Positions 42,201 through 49,138 of a DNA stretch of 64,000 nt are shown one piece after another; positions within the stretch are counted from its first letter, which is position 1; each line of letters starts with the position of its first letter. The stretch covers positions 1 to 64,000 of the forward strand of contig NZ_KQ948874.1 of the NCBI RefSeq assembly GCF_001514215.1, read 5' to 3'. The position numbers were made by a program, and so were the translations under genes. The notes beneath the pieces were generated by a model. The model worked only from the letters and a program-made list of their open reading frames with translations, was not told the origin of the DNA and ran no database searches. The DNA comes from Streptomyces bungoensis (GTDB lineage: Bacteria; Actinomycetota; Actinomycetes; Streptomycetales; Streptomycetaceae).

Positions 42201-43013
42201 GCGCACGCCCAGCTCCTGGCCATGGCGGAGCGTTTCGAACAAGCGCTGGAGCGGAGCCGGGTCCTGCTCGACCGCTCCGGCTCTCTGTCCCGGGACCCGG
42301 ATGCGTCCGAAGGACTGGAGCCGTGGACGGTGGAGGAGATGCTGCTCGACGTGGGACGGCTGGCCGCGCGCGGCCTCGGCAGGCTCCAGGAGGCCCTGGA
42401 CTTCAACCGCCGCATCGCCGACTGCGAAGAACGGCGCGACGCCCCCGTACTCGAACGCACCCACACCCGGTTCAACACCGGGGAGCTCCTCCTGGACCTC
42501 GACGAACTCGACGAGGCCGCCGACGTGTTCCAGCGGTGCCGACAGGAGTACGAGCGGCAGTTGTACGGGCCGGGCCTGGCGTGGACGTTCACCGCCTTCG
42601 CACGAGTGGCGCACCGGCGCGGTCACGGCCAGACCGCCCTCGAACTCGCCCGTGACGCGCTGCGTTACGCCTATAGCGCGGACCTGGCCGCGGACATCGT
42701 CGTGGCACACCACGACATGGGGATGCTGATGCGGGCCCACGGAGGCGATCCGCGGGCCGCGGCCGCCCATCTGCTGGCCGCCGAGCTGATCCGGACCGCC
42801 GGCAGGCCGGACGGCGAGGCGGGTCCGCCGGCCCCGGCCGGCATGGACGACGGCCTGGTCCTGCCCCACACCGTGGACGAAGTGGCCGATCTGGTGGGCC
42901 GGGTACCGGGGGTGGAGCTACGCCGCGTCCTGAGCACGATCATCGGCAGGGACGCCTCGTCCTCCTGGGGCAGCCTCCTGGAGAGGGTGCGGGCCACGGT
43001 CCAGCCCCGCTGA
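39282..43013 (+). CDS. CHAT - STAND (NB-ARC) NTPase - TPR protein 1
   Basis: 1243-residue NLR-like protein from the GTG at 39282. Residues ~150-400 are a CHAT protease with His237 in VHVSGHGSRH and Cys279 in TASSCSSADDR. After a linker (LKLAGFPVPPQRFVGRGALM) comes a STAND NTPase: P-loop LHGMAGAGKTTAALELAY with Lys457, Walker B RVLLVIDNAEGLL with Asp549, and sensor SRTVLTSRI. Residues ~780-1200 are helical tetratricopeptide-like repeats. The architecture is that of a sensor (repeats), switch (NTPase) and protease effector. A TTA codon at 39936-39938 (codon 219) makes translation dependent on the bldA tRNA if this follows Streptomyces rules. Its paralogue faces it 54 bases beyond its stop. Confidence 0.9.
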   Translation: MTADESAGGLTLTVEDFHADADGMSWRWLLTGPGGVFEADAEIRLRREEWQYDAFEDLYGYLAWRVDPERRTDREAAVVREVGEWIGARALGEVGVRLSRIAEDWAGCTVLVTLPPEARTLAARPLEAAVVDGVPLRRRGVIFVHDVPAPGGTARRLPKRPVGAALRILALFSLPDTTTALDLRRERHELSRIVLTVGAVHGRAVELRVLQYGVTRKRLREIAEDGRGWDIVHVSGHGSRHVLTLEHEDGSPDEVPHDVLVGLLSPLRRQVKLITASSCSSADDRTRESFDAPGLGPTLRRPRASAAPSAPLADLASSLAGRLDCAVVGMRFPVVDDFAITLSEKLYEALLVREQPLATALARALAASTPDRPTASFPALSEVTPALFGSSAAGLCLSAPRGGPLVYEAEKLKLAGFPVPPQRFVGRGALMSLANAALAPRSGVSGIVLHGMAGAGKTTAALELAYTQEDNFQALVWLRVGGAEPAGDVPSAPSAHLVDSALTDLAIALEQKLRNLSMTPALTDPQELRQLLPLLTEFFERQRVLLVIDNAEGLLTSRGTWRDERWQAVFTALTSHTGLSRTVLTSRICPAAVPDPVSVVPVHALAPREAVLLARELPRLGQLIDGRAPDVPAERGRQIVADVLAAVAGHPELLVLADAQATDLDRLGSLLDAARRSREAGLPKGGDSGPDPGDAPSAADYALLLDSWTRGIADELGPAEKRLFHVLSAMEEGDRGQEIVTRVWDGLNRSGPHGPGSAPAPALVRSGLVAQSTGADGQPRWDLHPSVAGTGRVTAAPSLVSQVDGILADHWCAALDEALAHEDTGRTGSDVLRAARAACPYLLRLGDWERTVDVVSQVLARDLTRPTALALLPFAEEAVVHAGDADRDARVARTHARILLRVDAAAGELRLTELFGEAVRRGDHERAANLASDLRARHRNAGRIAEALTWAERSVEHIALTDRGPWTRLGVEAAHAQLLAMAERFEQALERSRVLLDRSGSLSRDPDASEGLEPWTVEEMLLDVGRLAARGLGRLQEALDFNRRIADCEERRDAPVLERTHTRFNTGELLLDLDELDEAADVFQRCRQEYERQLYGPGLAWTFTAFARVAHRRGHGQTALELARDALRYAYSADLAADIVVAHHDMGMLMRAHGGDPRAAAAHLLAAELIRTAGRPDGEAGPPAPAGMDDGLVLPHTVDEVADLVGRVPGVELRRVLSTIIGRDASSSWGSLLERVRATVQPR

Positions 43014-43067
43014 ACGGCGCCGCCGGGCGGCCTGGCCCGCGGGACGGTACGGCCCGCCTCCCTTCCC

Positions 43068-46000
43068 TCAGCCGACGGATGCCTCGGACCACGCCGCGAC
43101 GACAGCATTCCACGTCTGCCGCACCGCTTCGGGCGCAGCGACTCGGGTCAGGACGTCGGCCAGCCGTACACCAGGCTCGCCGTCCACGGCACGGCACAGT
43201 TCCTCGACGGTGGCGGGAGGCGACTGGTCCACCGGTGCGAGCCGGTGGATCAGCGAGGTGGCGGACACAGGGTCCACGCTATCGACGAGAGCGCCCAGCA
43301 GCACCGCCGCCAGGCCGTGCACGACGGTCCGCCGGCCGTCACCGGATGTCGTCGTCGCGGAGGAGGCGAGGAAGACCGCCAGGTTGTGGTGGGCCACCCG
43401 CAGCCCGTGGACGGGAGCGCCGCCCGAGTCGTAGAGCCCGCGCAGTGCCTGGGTCATGAGACTCACGGCTGCTTCGGTGTGGCCACGACCGGCCTCCACG
43501 TCGGCCAGTGCGCCGGTGGTCAGCGCCACCTGCTCCCAGTCCTGCTCGCGGGCGAACAGGTCGCGGCAGCCCAGGAGCACCTCGCGCGCTTCCTCGACCC
43601 TGTTCAGGCGTTGCAGCGGCCCGTACCGGTTGAAGAGGGTCTGGGCGGTGTCCGCCTCGGGAGCGTCCCGTGCTCGCTGGGAGGCCAGGATCTCGTCGAT
43701 GAGTGTCAACTCCAGTTCCCAGGCACCCATGGCGTCGGCCGCGGCGCACCCGATGCCCAGCACCGCCTCACGGACGTTCCAGGAGTCCACGTTCTCCGGG
43801 ACCTCGCTGTGGGTCGGCAACGCGTCCATGCGGGCCAAGAGGTTTTCCACGGCGGTGAGGACCGTCTCGGGCGGGTCCCTTCGCTGCAGTATCTGGAGTC
43901 GTTTCGCCTCGTCACCGAGAACCGACCAGGGCCCCAGACCGGCCTGGCGAGTGTGGTCCCGTTTGCGGTCGATCAGTGCGAGGGCACCCTCCAGGTCACC
44001 GAGGCGGAACGAGTGCCAGCTGAGGTCGCCCGCGAGCCCGGTCGCCGCGATGTGGTCGCCGCGTGCGAGGGCGGTCTCCAACAGCCGTTCCAGGTGGGCC
44101 CGGGCCTCCTCGGGGGCGACGCGTTCCAGGACCCGGGCGAGGACCCGATTGGCGGCGAGTTCCTCGTCGCTGCCCTCGGCCCGGCGCGTGATGTCCCGCA
44201 GTGCGGGCAGCAGCCCGGCGGCGGTCCTGGGCGAGGAGTCACGGAACAAGACCCGTTCGAGGAGCAGCGCGGCCCGGCTCCAGTCCCCCCGCCGCAGCAG
44301 GTACGGCATGGCGGAACGGGCCGCGTGCACGACCCGGCCGGAGCCGCCCTCCTCCTCCGCCGCCAGGCTCTGCGACGCCCGGCCGCTCCAGTACGCGGCG
44401 AGCCGCCGGTCCACGGCCTCGCGCAGGTGCTCGGCGGTCTGCCGTCCGGCCTCGGCGACCTCGGGATGCACGACCAGCACGGCGGGGTCTCCGTCGGCGT
44501 CCCGCTCGACGGAGACGAGGCCGCTCTCGGCCAGCTCGGTCCAGTGCCCCCACCACCTGTCCCCGCCGTCGGACCCACCGTGCACCTTCTCCGGCGGCAG
44601 CGGCCCGGTCCCGTCGAGGACCGCGGGCCTGCGGTCGGCGGGTTCCAGACAGCACAGGACGCGGAAGAGACGTTGGGCCGGCCCGGACAGCGCGGCGACC
44701 ACTCCCGCGGTCCACACGGCCAGCACGGTCGTGTAGGCGGTGGCGTCCGCGCGTGTGGCGACGCTGAGGTCGAGGTAGCTCTGCGGGACGATGCCCAGCT
44801 CTTCCCAGGAGCGGTCCACTTCGGTGAGCCGTGCGCTGAGTTCGGCCGGGTCGGACAGCTCGCCCTCGGCCAGTTCGACCAGGGTGGGGTGGCCCTGCGC
44901 CGAGGCCAGGACACGCACGGCCAGGGACCGGCACCGGCTGGCGGGCAGCCCGGGCAGGTCACCGTCCAAGAGCGCCCGGAGCTGCGGCATCTCACGAGCG
45001 AGCAGGACGCTCTCGCGCAGCGACAGCGCGTCGACCAGGCTTACGGTCACGCCGGGGTCGAGAGACCGGGGAACGCGTCGTCCTGTCATGATCAGCCGGG
45101 ACAGCCCGCGGTGCCGGGTCAGGGCGCCGATCACCTGCCCCCATCTCGGGTCGCGCCACCGCCCCGACGTGCTGAGCAAGGACTCCACGTTGTCGAGGAC
45201 GATCAGGATCCGCTGCTCCTTGCAGAACTGGGTGAGCATCGGCAGGAAGGCCGACAACTCTTCGCTTTTATCGAGCAGTTCGACGAAGCGCAGGCCCTCG
45301 ATGCGCTGGTGCATGGCGCGCGCGAAGTCGGCCAGGGATGCGGCGACGTCGGGTGCGGCCTCTCCGGTCTCCTCGGGTGCCCGGTACCAGACGAGCGTCT
45401 GGAAGTTGTTCTCCTGCCCGTAGGCGAGTTCGAGGGCGCATGCGGTCTTCCCCGCCCCCGCCATGCCGTGCAGGAAGATGCCGGAACGCCCGCTGTGCGG
45501 AGCCAGACAGCGGTTCGCGGTGGACATCAGGGCGCCGCGCCCGACGAACCGCGCGGGCTGGTCGGGGAAGCCTGCCAGTTTGAGTGCGCTCTTGTCGAAG
45601 ACCAACCCAGGGCCCTTGGGCGGCTCGAGCCGGAGTTCCACGGCGGTACCGCCGAACAGGGCGGGTAAGCTGGCGGCGAGGGGCGGGCTGGCCTCCGTCG
45701 CCGGCGTGACGACCACGCGGGGCAGGGCGAGCGCCACCGCGCGCCCCAGTGGATTCGCCTGCTCCACCATCAGCTTGAAGACCGCGCTGTTCAGCTGCGT
45801 CACGAAGTCGTCGGTGACGGTGTGCCGCATACCGAGCACCGCGCAGTCGAGGCGCTCGGCTAGGACCTCGGCGAGGGTGCCCACGTGCGGCGCGTCACCG
45901 GGCGGCTCAGGAGCCTCCGCTCCGCCGTGCCGCAAGGGCTCGGCGGACCGGTGCGCGGAGCCGAGCCCGAGCGCCTCCAGCCGCTCGTCGGCCGAGGTGT

Positions 46001-46847
46001 CCGCCGATGAGCAGGCTGCCGCCAGAACGAACTTGACACGTCCGCGCAGCGGCGCGAGCACTCCCACCAGGTCGTCCCCGCCGATCGGGTCACGGCTGCC
46101 GTCGGCGTTCTCGAGGACGAAGACGCCCTCCCCACCGTGACCTGACAGCACGAGGACGTCCCAGCCGTGTCCATGATCCGCGAACTTGCGCAGCCGCTTC
46201 CGGGTCACGCCGTATTGAAGGACGGCCAGTTCGATGGCGGTACCGCCCGTCTTGGCCACCGTGTCGAGCAGGCGGGCGAGTTCGAGACGTTCCCGCCGGA
46301 GATTCAGCGCCGAAGTGCCGTCGGGCAGGCTGAAGAGGGCCAGTACCCGCAGGGCCTTTCCGATCGGACGCTTCCTTCTGCGGGTCGGCACGGCGGACGC
46401 CGCCGCGAGGTCCCGGACGAGGATGACATGGTGCAGAGGCAGGGCCTTGCCGTCGATCACCGCGGCTTCCCAGGGCAGTCGTGCGACGAAGCGTGCCTCG
46501 GGGGGGACCTTCATCCTCACCACACACGGGCCGTCGGCCGCCAGGGTGCGACTGATCCCCTTGAGGGCGTGCCGGGTGATCCATTGGCCCAGCTCGTCGA
46601 GGAGCCGGCTCTCGTCCTCCAGCCGCCGGTGTGGATCCGCCCGCCAGCGCAGGTAGGCTTGCAGGTCGCGGAAGGCGTCGACGTGCCAGTCGGAGCCGTT
46701 CAGGTGGACGTCGACCTCCTCCGCCGGAAATCCGTCGGCCTCCAGGACCCAGCGCCAGCTCGCCTCCGTCAGCTTGCCCGTGGCGGGCTCCGTCACCGAG
46801 CGGAAGCCGGTCACCCTGAGGCAGAAGTCCGCCGGTTCGGATTCCAC
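43068..46847 (-). CDS. CHAT - STAND (NB-ARC) NTPase - TPR protein 2
   Basis: Paralogue of the neighbouring plus-strand gene, about 1259 residues. The GTG at 46847 is chosen over the ATG at 46886 because AGGGGGG stands just upstream and because it puts the catalytic dyad at His237 (VLSGHGGEG) and Cys279 (AAACSSADTS), identical numbering to the paralogue. The STAND module has LHGMAGAGKTACALELAY with Lys467, ILIVLDNVESLL with Asp552 and SRLIMTGRR. Shared blocks include RRKRPIGKALRVLALFSLPD and VLQYGVTRKRLRKF. The C-terminal ~450 residues are TPR-like and more divergent. A TTA codon lies at 45666-45668 (codon 394, in AASLPALFGG). Convergent with protein 1. Confidence 0.9.
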   Translation of the reverse strand: MESEPADFCLRVTGFRSVTEPATGKLTEASWRWVLEADGFPAEEVDVHLNGSDWHVDAFRDLQAYLRWRADPHRRLEDESRLLDELGQWITRHALKGISRTLAADGPCVVRMKVPPEARFVARLPWEAAVIDGKALPLHHVILVRDLAAASAVPTRRRKRPIGKALRVLALFSLPDGTSALNLRRERLELARLLDTVAKTGGTAIELAVLQYGVTRKRLRKFADHGHGWDVLVLSGHGGEGVFVLENADGSRDPIGGDDLVGVLAPLRGRVKFVLAAACSSADTSADERLEALGLGSAHRSAEPLRHGGAEAPEPPGDAPHVGTLAEVLAERLDCAVLGMRHTVTDDFVTQLNSAVFKLMVEQANPLGRAVALALPRVVVTPATEASPPLAASLPALFGGTAVELRLEPPKGPGLVFDKSALKLAGFPDQPARFVGRGALMSTANRCLAPHSGRSGIFLHGMAGAGKTACALELAYGQENNFQTLVWYRAPEETGEAAPDVAASLADFARAMHQRIEGLRFVELLDKSEELSAFLPMLTQFCKEQRILIVLDNVESLLSTSGRWRDPRWGQVIGALTRHRGLSRLIMTGRRVPRSLDPGVTVSLVDALSLRESVLLAREMPQLRALLDGDLPGLPASRCRSLAVRVLASAQGHPTLVELAEGELSDPAELSARLTEVDRSWEELGIVPQSYLDLSVATRADATAYTTVLAVWTAGVVAALSGPAQRLFRVLCCLEPADRRPAVLDGTGPLPPEKVHGGSDGGDRWWGHWTELAESGLVSVERDADGDPAVLVVHPEVAEAGRQTAEHLREAVDRRLAAYWSGRASQSLAAEEEGGSGRVVHAARSAMPYLLRRGDWSRAALLLERVLFRDSSPRTAAGLLPALRDITRRAEGSDEELAANRVLARVLERVAPEEARAHLERLLETALARGDHIAATGLAGDLSWHSFRLGDLEGALALIDRKRDHTRQAGLGPWSVLGDEAKRLQILQRRDPPETVLTAVENLLARMDALPTHSEVPENVDSWNVREAVLGIGCAAADAMGAWELELTLIDEILASQRARDAPEADTAQTLFNRYGPLQRLNRVEEAREVLLGCRDLFAREQDWEQVALTTGALADVEAGRGHTEAAVSLMTQALRGLYDSGGAPVHGLRVAHHNLAVFLASSATTTSGDGRRTVVHGLAAVLLGALVDSVDPVSATSLIHRLAPVDQSPPATVEELCRAVDGEPGVRLADVLTRVAAPEAVRQTWNAVVAAWSEASVG

Positions 46848-47045
46848 GGTCCCCCCTGCGCCTCGCAGCTTCTGTCGCAGGATCATAAGACGCCTCGGAC
46901 ATGTTCCCGCCGGTTGTCGAGGGCGGAGAACATGCGTCGAGCCTCTCCAAGGGAGTTCGAGGACTTGGTTTCGCCGGTCCGGCTCGTCACGAGGGCAACA
47001 GGGCCGAGGCCGCGGTGGGGCGTGGTCGCCTTCCGCCCACTCCCG

Positions 47046-47079
47046 GACGAGGGGCGGACCACCGGGCCCGCCCCTCGTC
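47046..47079 (-). terminator. Hairpin downstream of the pectate lyase gene
   Basis: A 12-bp perfect stem (GACGAGGGGCGG / CCGCCCCTCGTC) with a 10-base loop lies 60 bases after the pectate lyase stop on the minus strand. The rest of the 291-base gap between the CHAT-STAND start and pectate lyase shows no gene. Confidence 0.6.
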
Positions 47080-47138
47080 GGGACTGCCTTCGGTCCCCGG
47101 CGTGCCTGCCCTGCCCGGCAGCGGGGAACGTGGCACCG

Positions 47139-48692
47139 TCAGGCGTAGGTCTCGAACTCGGCGACCTGGGGAGTGCCGGCCGATCCGGTGATCTCGTAGG
47201 TGATCTTGCCGAGTGTGGTCCGGGGGAAGCCGACGACGCCCGCCCCGCTGCCGGAGGCCAGGACGGCGCCGGTGTCCCCGTTGACGACCCGCCAGGACCT
47301 GATGGTGCCCGAGGTGCCCGCCGTCTCGCGGATGCCGACCGTCGACACCGCGGTGGGAGAGCCCCACTTGATCGAGACCGAGCCGGTGGAGCCGGCCGGC
47401 GACCAGTAGGTGCTCAGGTTGCCGTCCCGCACGTTGCCGTAACTCGTGCCGGAGGCCTTGCCGGACCCGTCGGAGCCCGCCCCGATGCTGAGGTTGGTGC
47501 CGGCGGGCCGGGTCGGCGTGGGGGAGGTGGGGACCGGGGAGGTCGGTGCCGGGCTGGTCGGCGTCGGCCCGGGGGTCTGCGGGGAGCAGCTGCCGTCCGA
47601 CACCCGCAGTCCCTTGCCCGCGCCGGCCGTCGCCGTGACGACGCCCGGCACGCAGGCGGCCGGGTCGAGGCTGTAGGCGTACGGGATGGCGACGGTGGTG
47701 TTGGACTTCGGGTCGGGGCCCGCCGGGTGGTTCTCGGCGCCCTCGGCCGACCAGGTCACGTTGTCGTAGACGTTGCCGCTGACCTGCCAGTACCCGAGCT
47801 CGTCGGTGTAGAACGTGCCCAGGACGTCCTTGGAGTCCCTGAAGTAGTTGTTCTCCACCTTGACGTGCGCCCCGACCCGGGAGTTGATGCCGGACTTGTT
47901 CAGGCTCACGAAGTAGTTGTCGTAGGTGTGGGCCGTGCCGCCGCGCAGCAGGGGGGCACGGGAGTCGATGTTCTGGTACAGGTTGTGGTGGTAGGTGACG
48001 AAGCTGCTGGAGACGTCGCTGTCGCTGTGCCCGACGAGGCCGCCCCGGCCGGAGTTGCGCAGGACGCTGTACGACAGGGTCACGTACCGGGTGTTGTCCT
48101 TCAGGTCGAAGAGGCTGTCGTAGCCCTCCGCCTCGCCACCCGAGGCCTCCAGCGTGGCGTGGTCGACCCAGACGTTGTGGACGTCGGTCTCCATGCCGAT
48201 GGCGTCGCCGCCGTTGGAGGTGGGGGAGCCCGACTTCTTGACGTTCCGGACCGTCACGTTGCGGATGACGATGTTGCTGGAGTTGCGGACGTGGATGCCG
48301 AGTTGGTCGAACACGGCGCCGCCGCCCACCCCGACGAGGGTGACGTTGCTGATGTCCTTCAGCTCGATCTTGTCGTCGGCGGTGTTGCAACTGCCGCCCG
48401 ACACCTTGCTGGTGTTGCCGTGGTCGATGGTTCCCTCGACCTCGATGACGAGGGGCGTGCTGCTGGATGCCCGGCTGCACAGGGCCTGGTGGATCTGGGT
48501 CCCCGTGGTGGCCCGGACCGTCTGCCCGCCCGCTCCACCGGTGGTGCCGCCGTTCTGGGCGGCGTAGCCGTCGGCGCCGCCGGTCGCCGCCGATGCCTCG
48601 GGCATCGACAGGACCGCGCCGGTCGCCGCGGCTGCCGCGAGCGCCGTCGTGGCCAGTGCCGCGCGCAGCCGCGTTGCTCGTGATCGTCTCAT
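47139..48692 (-). CDS. Secreted pectate lyase (PL1) with C-terminal galactose-binding-like domain
   Basis: 517-residue extracellular pectate lyase that cleaves polygalacturonate by beta-elimination, Ca2+-dependent. Start ATG 48692 (MRRSRATRLRAALATTAL) with AAAGGG upstream; an in-frame ATG at 48713 is an alternative. The signal peptide ends near MPEASAA. Residues ~30-345 are the PL1 beta-helix with VWVDHATLE (conserved WIDH-like), the SYSVLRNSGRGGLVGHSDSD stretch, FVTYHHNLYQNIDSRAPLLR (the vxxRxPxxR signature) and HTYDNYFVSLNKSG. A TPGPTPTSPAPTSP-type linker leads to a beta-sandwich binding domain (residues ~400-517, ending QVAEFETYA). A 14-bp palindrome lies 90 bases upstream of the start. 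Confidence 0.93.
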   Translation of the reverse strand: MRRSRATRLRAALATTALAAAAATGAVLSMPEASAATGGADGYAAQNGGTTGGAGGQTVRATTGTQIHQALCSRASSSTPLVIEVEGTIDHGNTSKVSGGSCNTADDKIELKDISNVTLVGVGGGAVFDQLGIHVRNSSNIVIRNVTVRNVKKSGSPTSNGGDAIGMETDVHNVWVDHATLEASGGEAEGYDSLFDLKDNTRYVTLSYSVLRNSGRGGLVGHSDSDVSSSFVTYHHNLYQNIDSRAPLLRGGTAHTYDNYFVSLNKSGINSRVGAHVKVENNYFRDSKDVLGTFYTDELGYWQVSGNVYDNVTWSAEGAENHPAGPDPKSNTTVAIPYAYSLDPAACVPGVVTATAGAGKGLRVSDGSCSPQTPGPTPTSPAPTSPVPTSPTPTRPAGTNLSIGAGSDGSGKASGTSYGNVRDGNLSTYWSPAGSTGSVSIKWGSPTAVSTVGIRETAGTSGTIRSWRVVNGDTGAVLASGSGAGVVGFPRTTLGKITYEITGSAGTPQVAEFETYA

Positions 48693-48781
48693 CTCGCCCC
48701 GCCCTTTCGTCATCGAATGCGGTGTCAGCTGTTCACGGACATGCATCAGCGATGAGTAGGTGAACGACACCCTGGAGGTTC

Positions 48782-48795
48782 AGAAAGCGCTTTCT
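48782..48795. promoter_or_regulatory. 14-bp palindromic operator upstream of pectate lyase
   Basis: AGAAAGCGCTTTCT is a perfect palindrome, 90 bases upstream of the pectate lyase start. Its GAAAGCGCTTTC core is identical to that upstream of the alpha-mannosidase at 13.3 kb and related to the GAGAGCGCTCTC site of the GH16 gene, pointing to LacI-family control. Confidence 0.65.
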
Positions 48796-48873
48796 CGATG
48801 GGAGGTTAGGGTGACTCGCAGGGACCGGCAAGGTTTTGCGCAGTTGTGGAATCGACATCTCCGTTTCATCAAC

Positions 48874-48904
48874 GTGAACGCCGTGAAGGTGAACTGCCGT
48901 GAAG
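48874..48904. repeat. Tandem 15/16-bp repeat with GTGAA motifs upstream of phospholipase C
   Basis: GTGAACGCCGTGAAG (48874-48888) is followed directly by GTGAACTGCCGTGAAG (48889-48904), identical except for one inserted T. The units contain four GTGAA motifs; the reverse complement gives GTTCAC/CTTCAC, similar to the 7-base core of Streptomyces PHO boxes (GTTCACC). The spacing is not the regular 11 bp of known PHO boxes, so PhoP binding is only a possibility. Confidence 0.55.
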
Positions 48905-49138
48905 TAGCCCGGCGCGGACTCCGGCGCCCCGCATCCGGTACGGCCTGCTGCCCCCTACCGGTCACAGTCCGCGCCGACCGTGGCCGACGGGCACCTCATG
49001 GACCGCCGGGTTTCACACAGGCGCCATCGCACCCTTCCCTGACGTTCGCTGCTCTTGGAACACTCGCTGCGCGCAGATCCCGTCAACCGCCGGTATCGCG
49101 TACGCGCGCACGTCAGTGACGAGAGGACCCTCACGCTC

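Larger units (their letters stand above)
48693..49138. other. Divergent control region of pectate lyase and phospholipase C
   Basis: 446 bases without a gene. It holds the palindromic operator at 48782-48795, the tandem GTGAAC repeat at 48874-48904, and the ribosome site of the phospholipase gene (GAGAGGA at 49121-49127). I see no further structure. Confidence 0.7.

Noticed and set aside
24372..46886. Mobile element or genomic island with integrase
   Set aside because: No integrase, transposase, tRNA attachment site or flanking direct repeats were seen; only the truncated vanB marks a boundary.
46847..46886. Upstream ATG of the second CHAT-STAND gene as the start
   Set aside because: The GTG at 46847 has a much stronger ribosome site and gives catalytic residue numbering identical to its paralogue.
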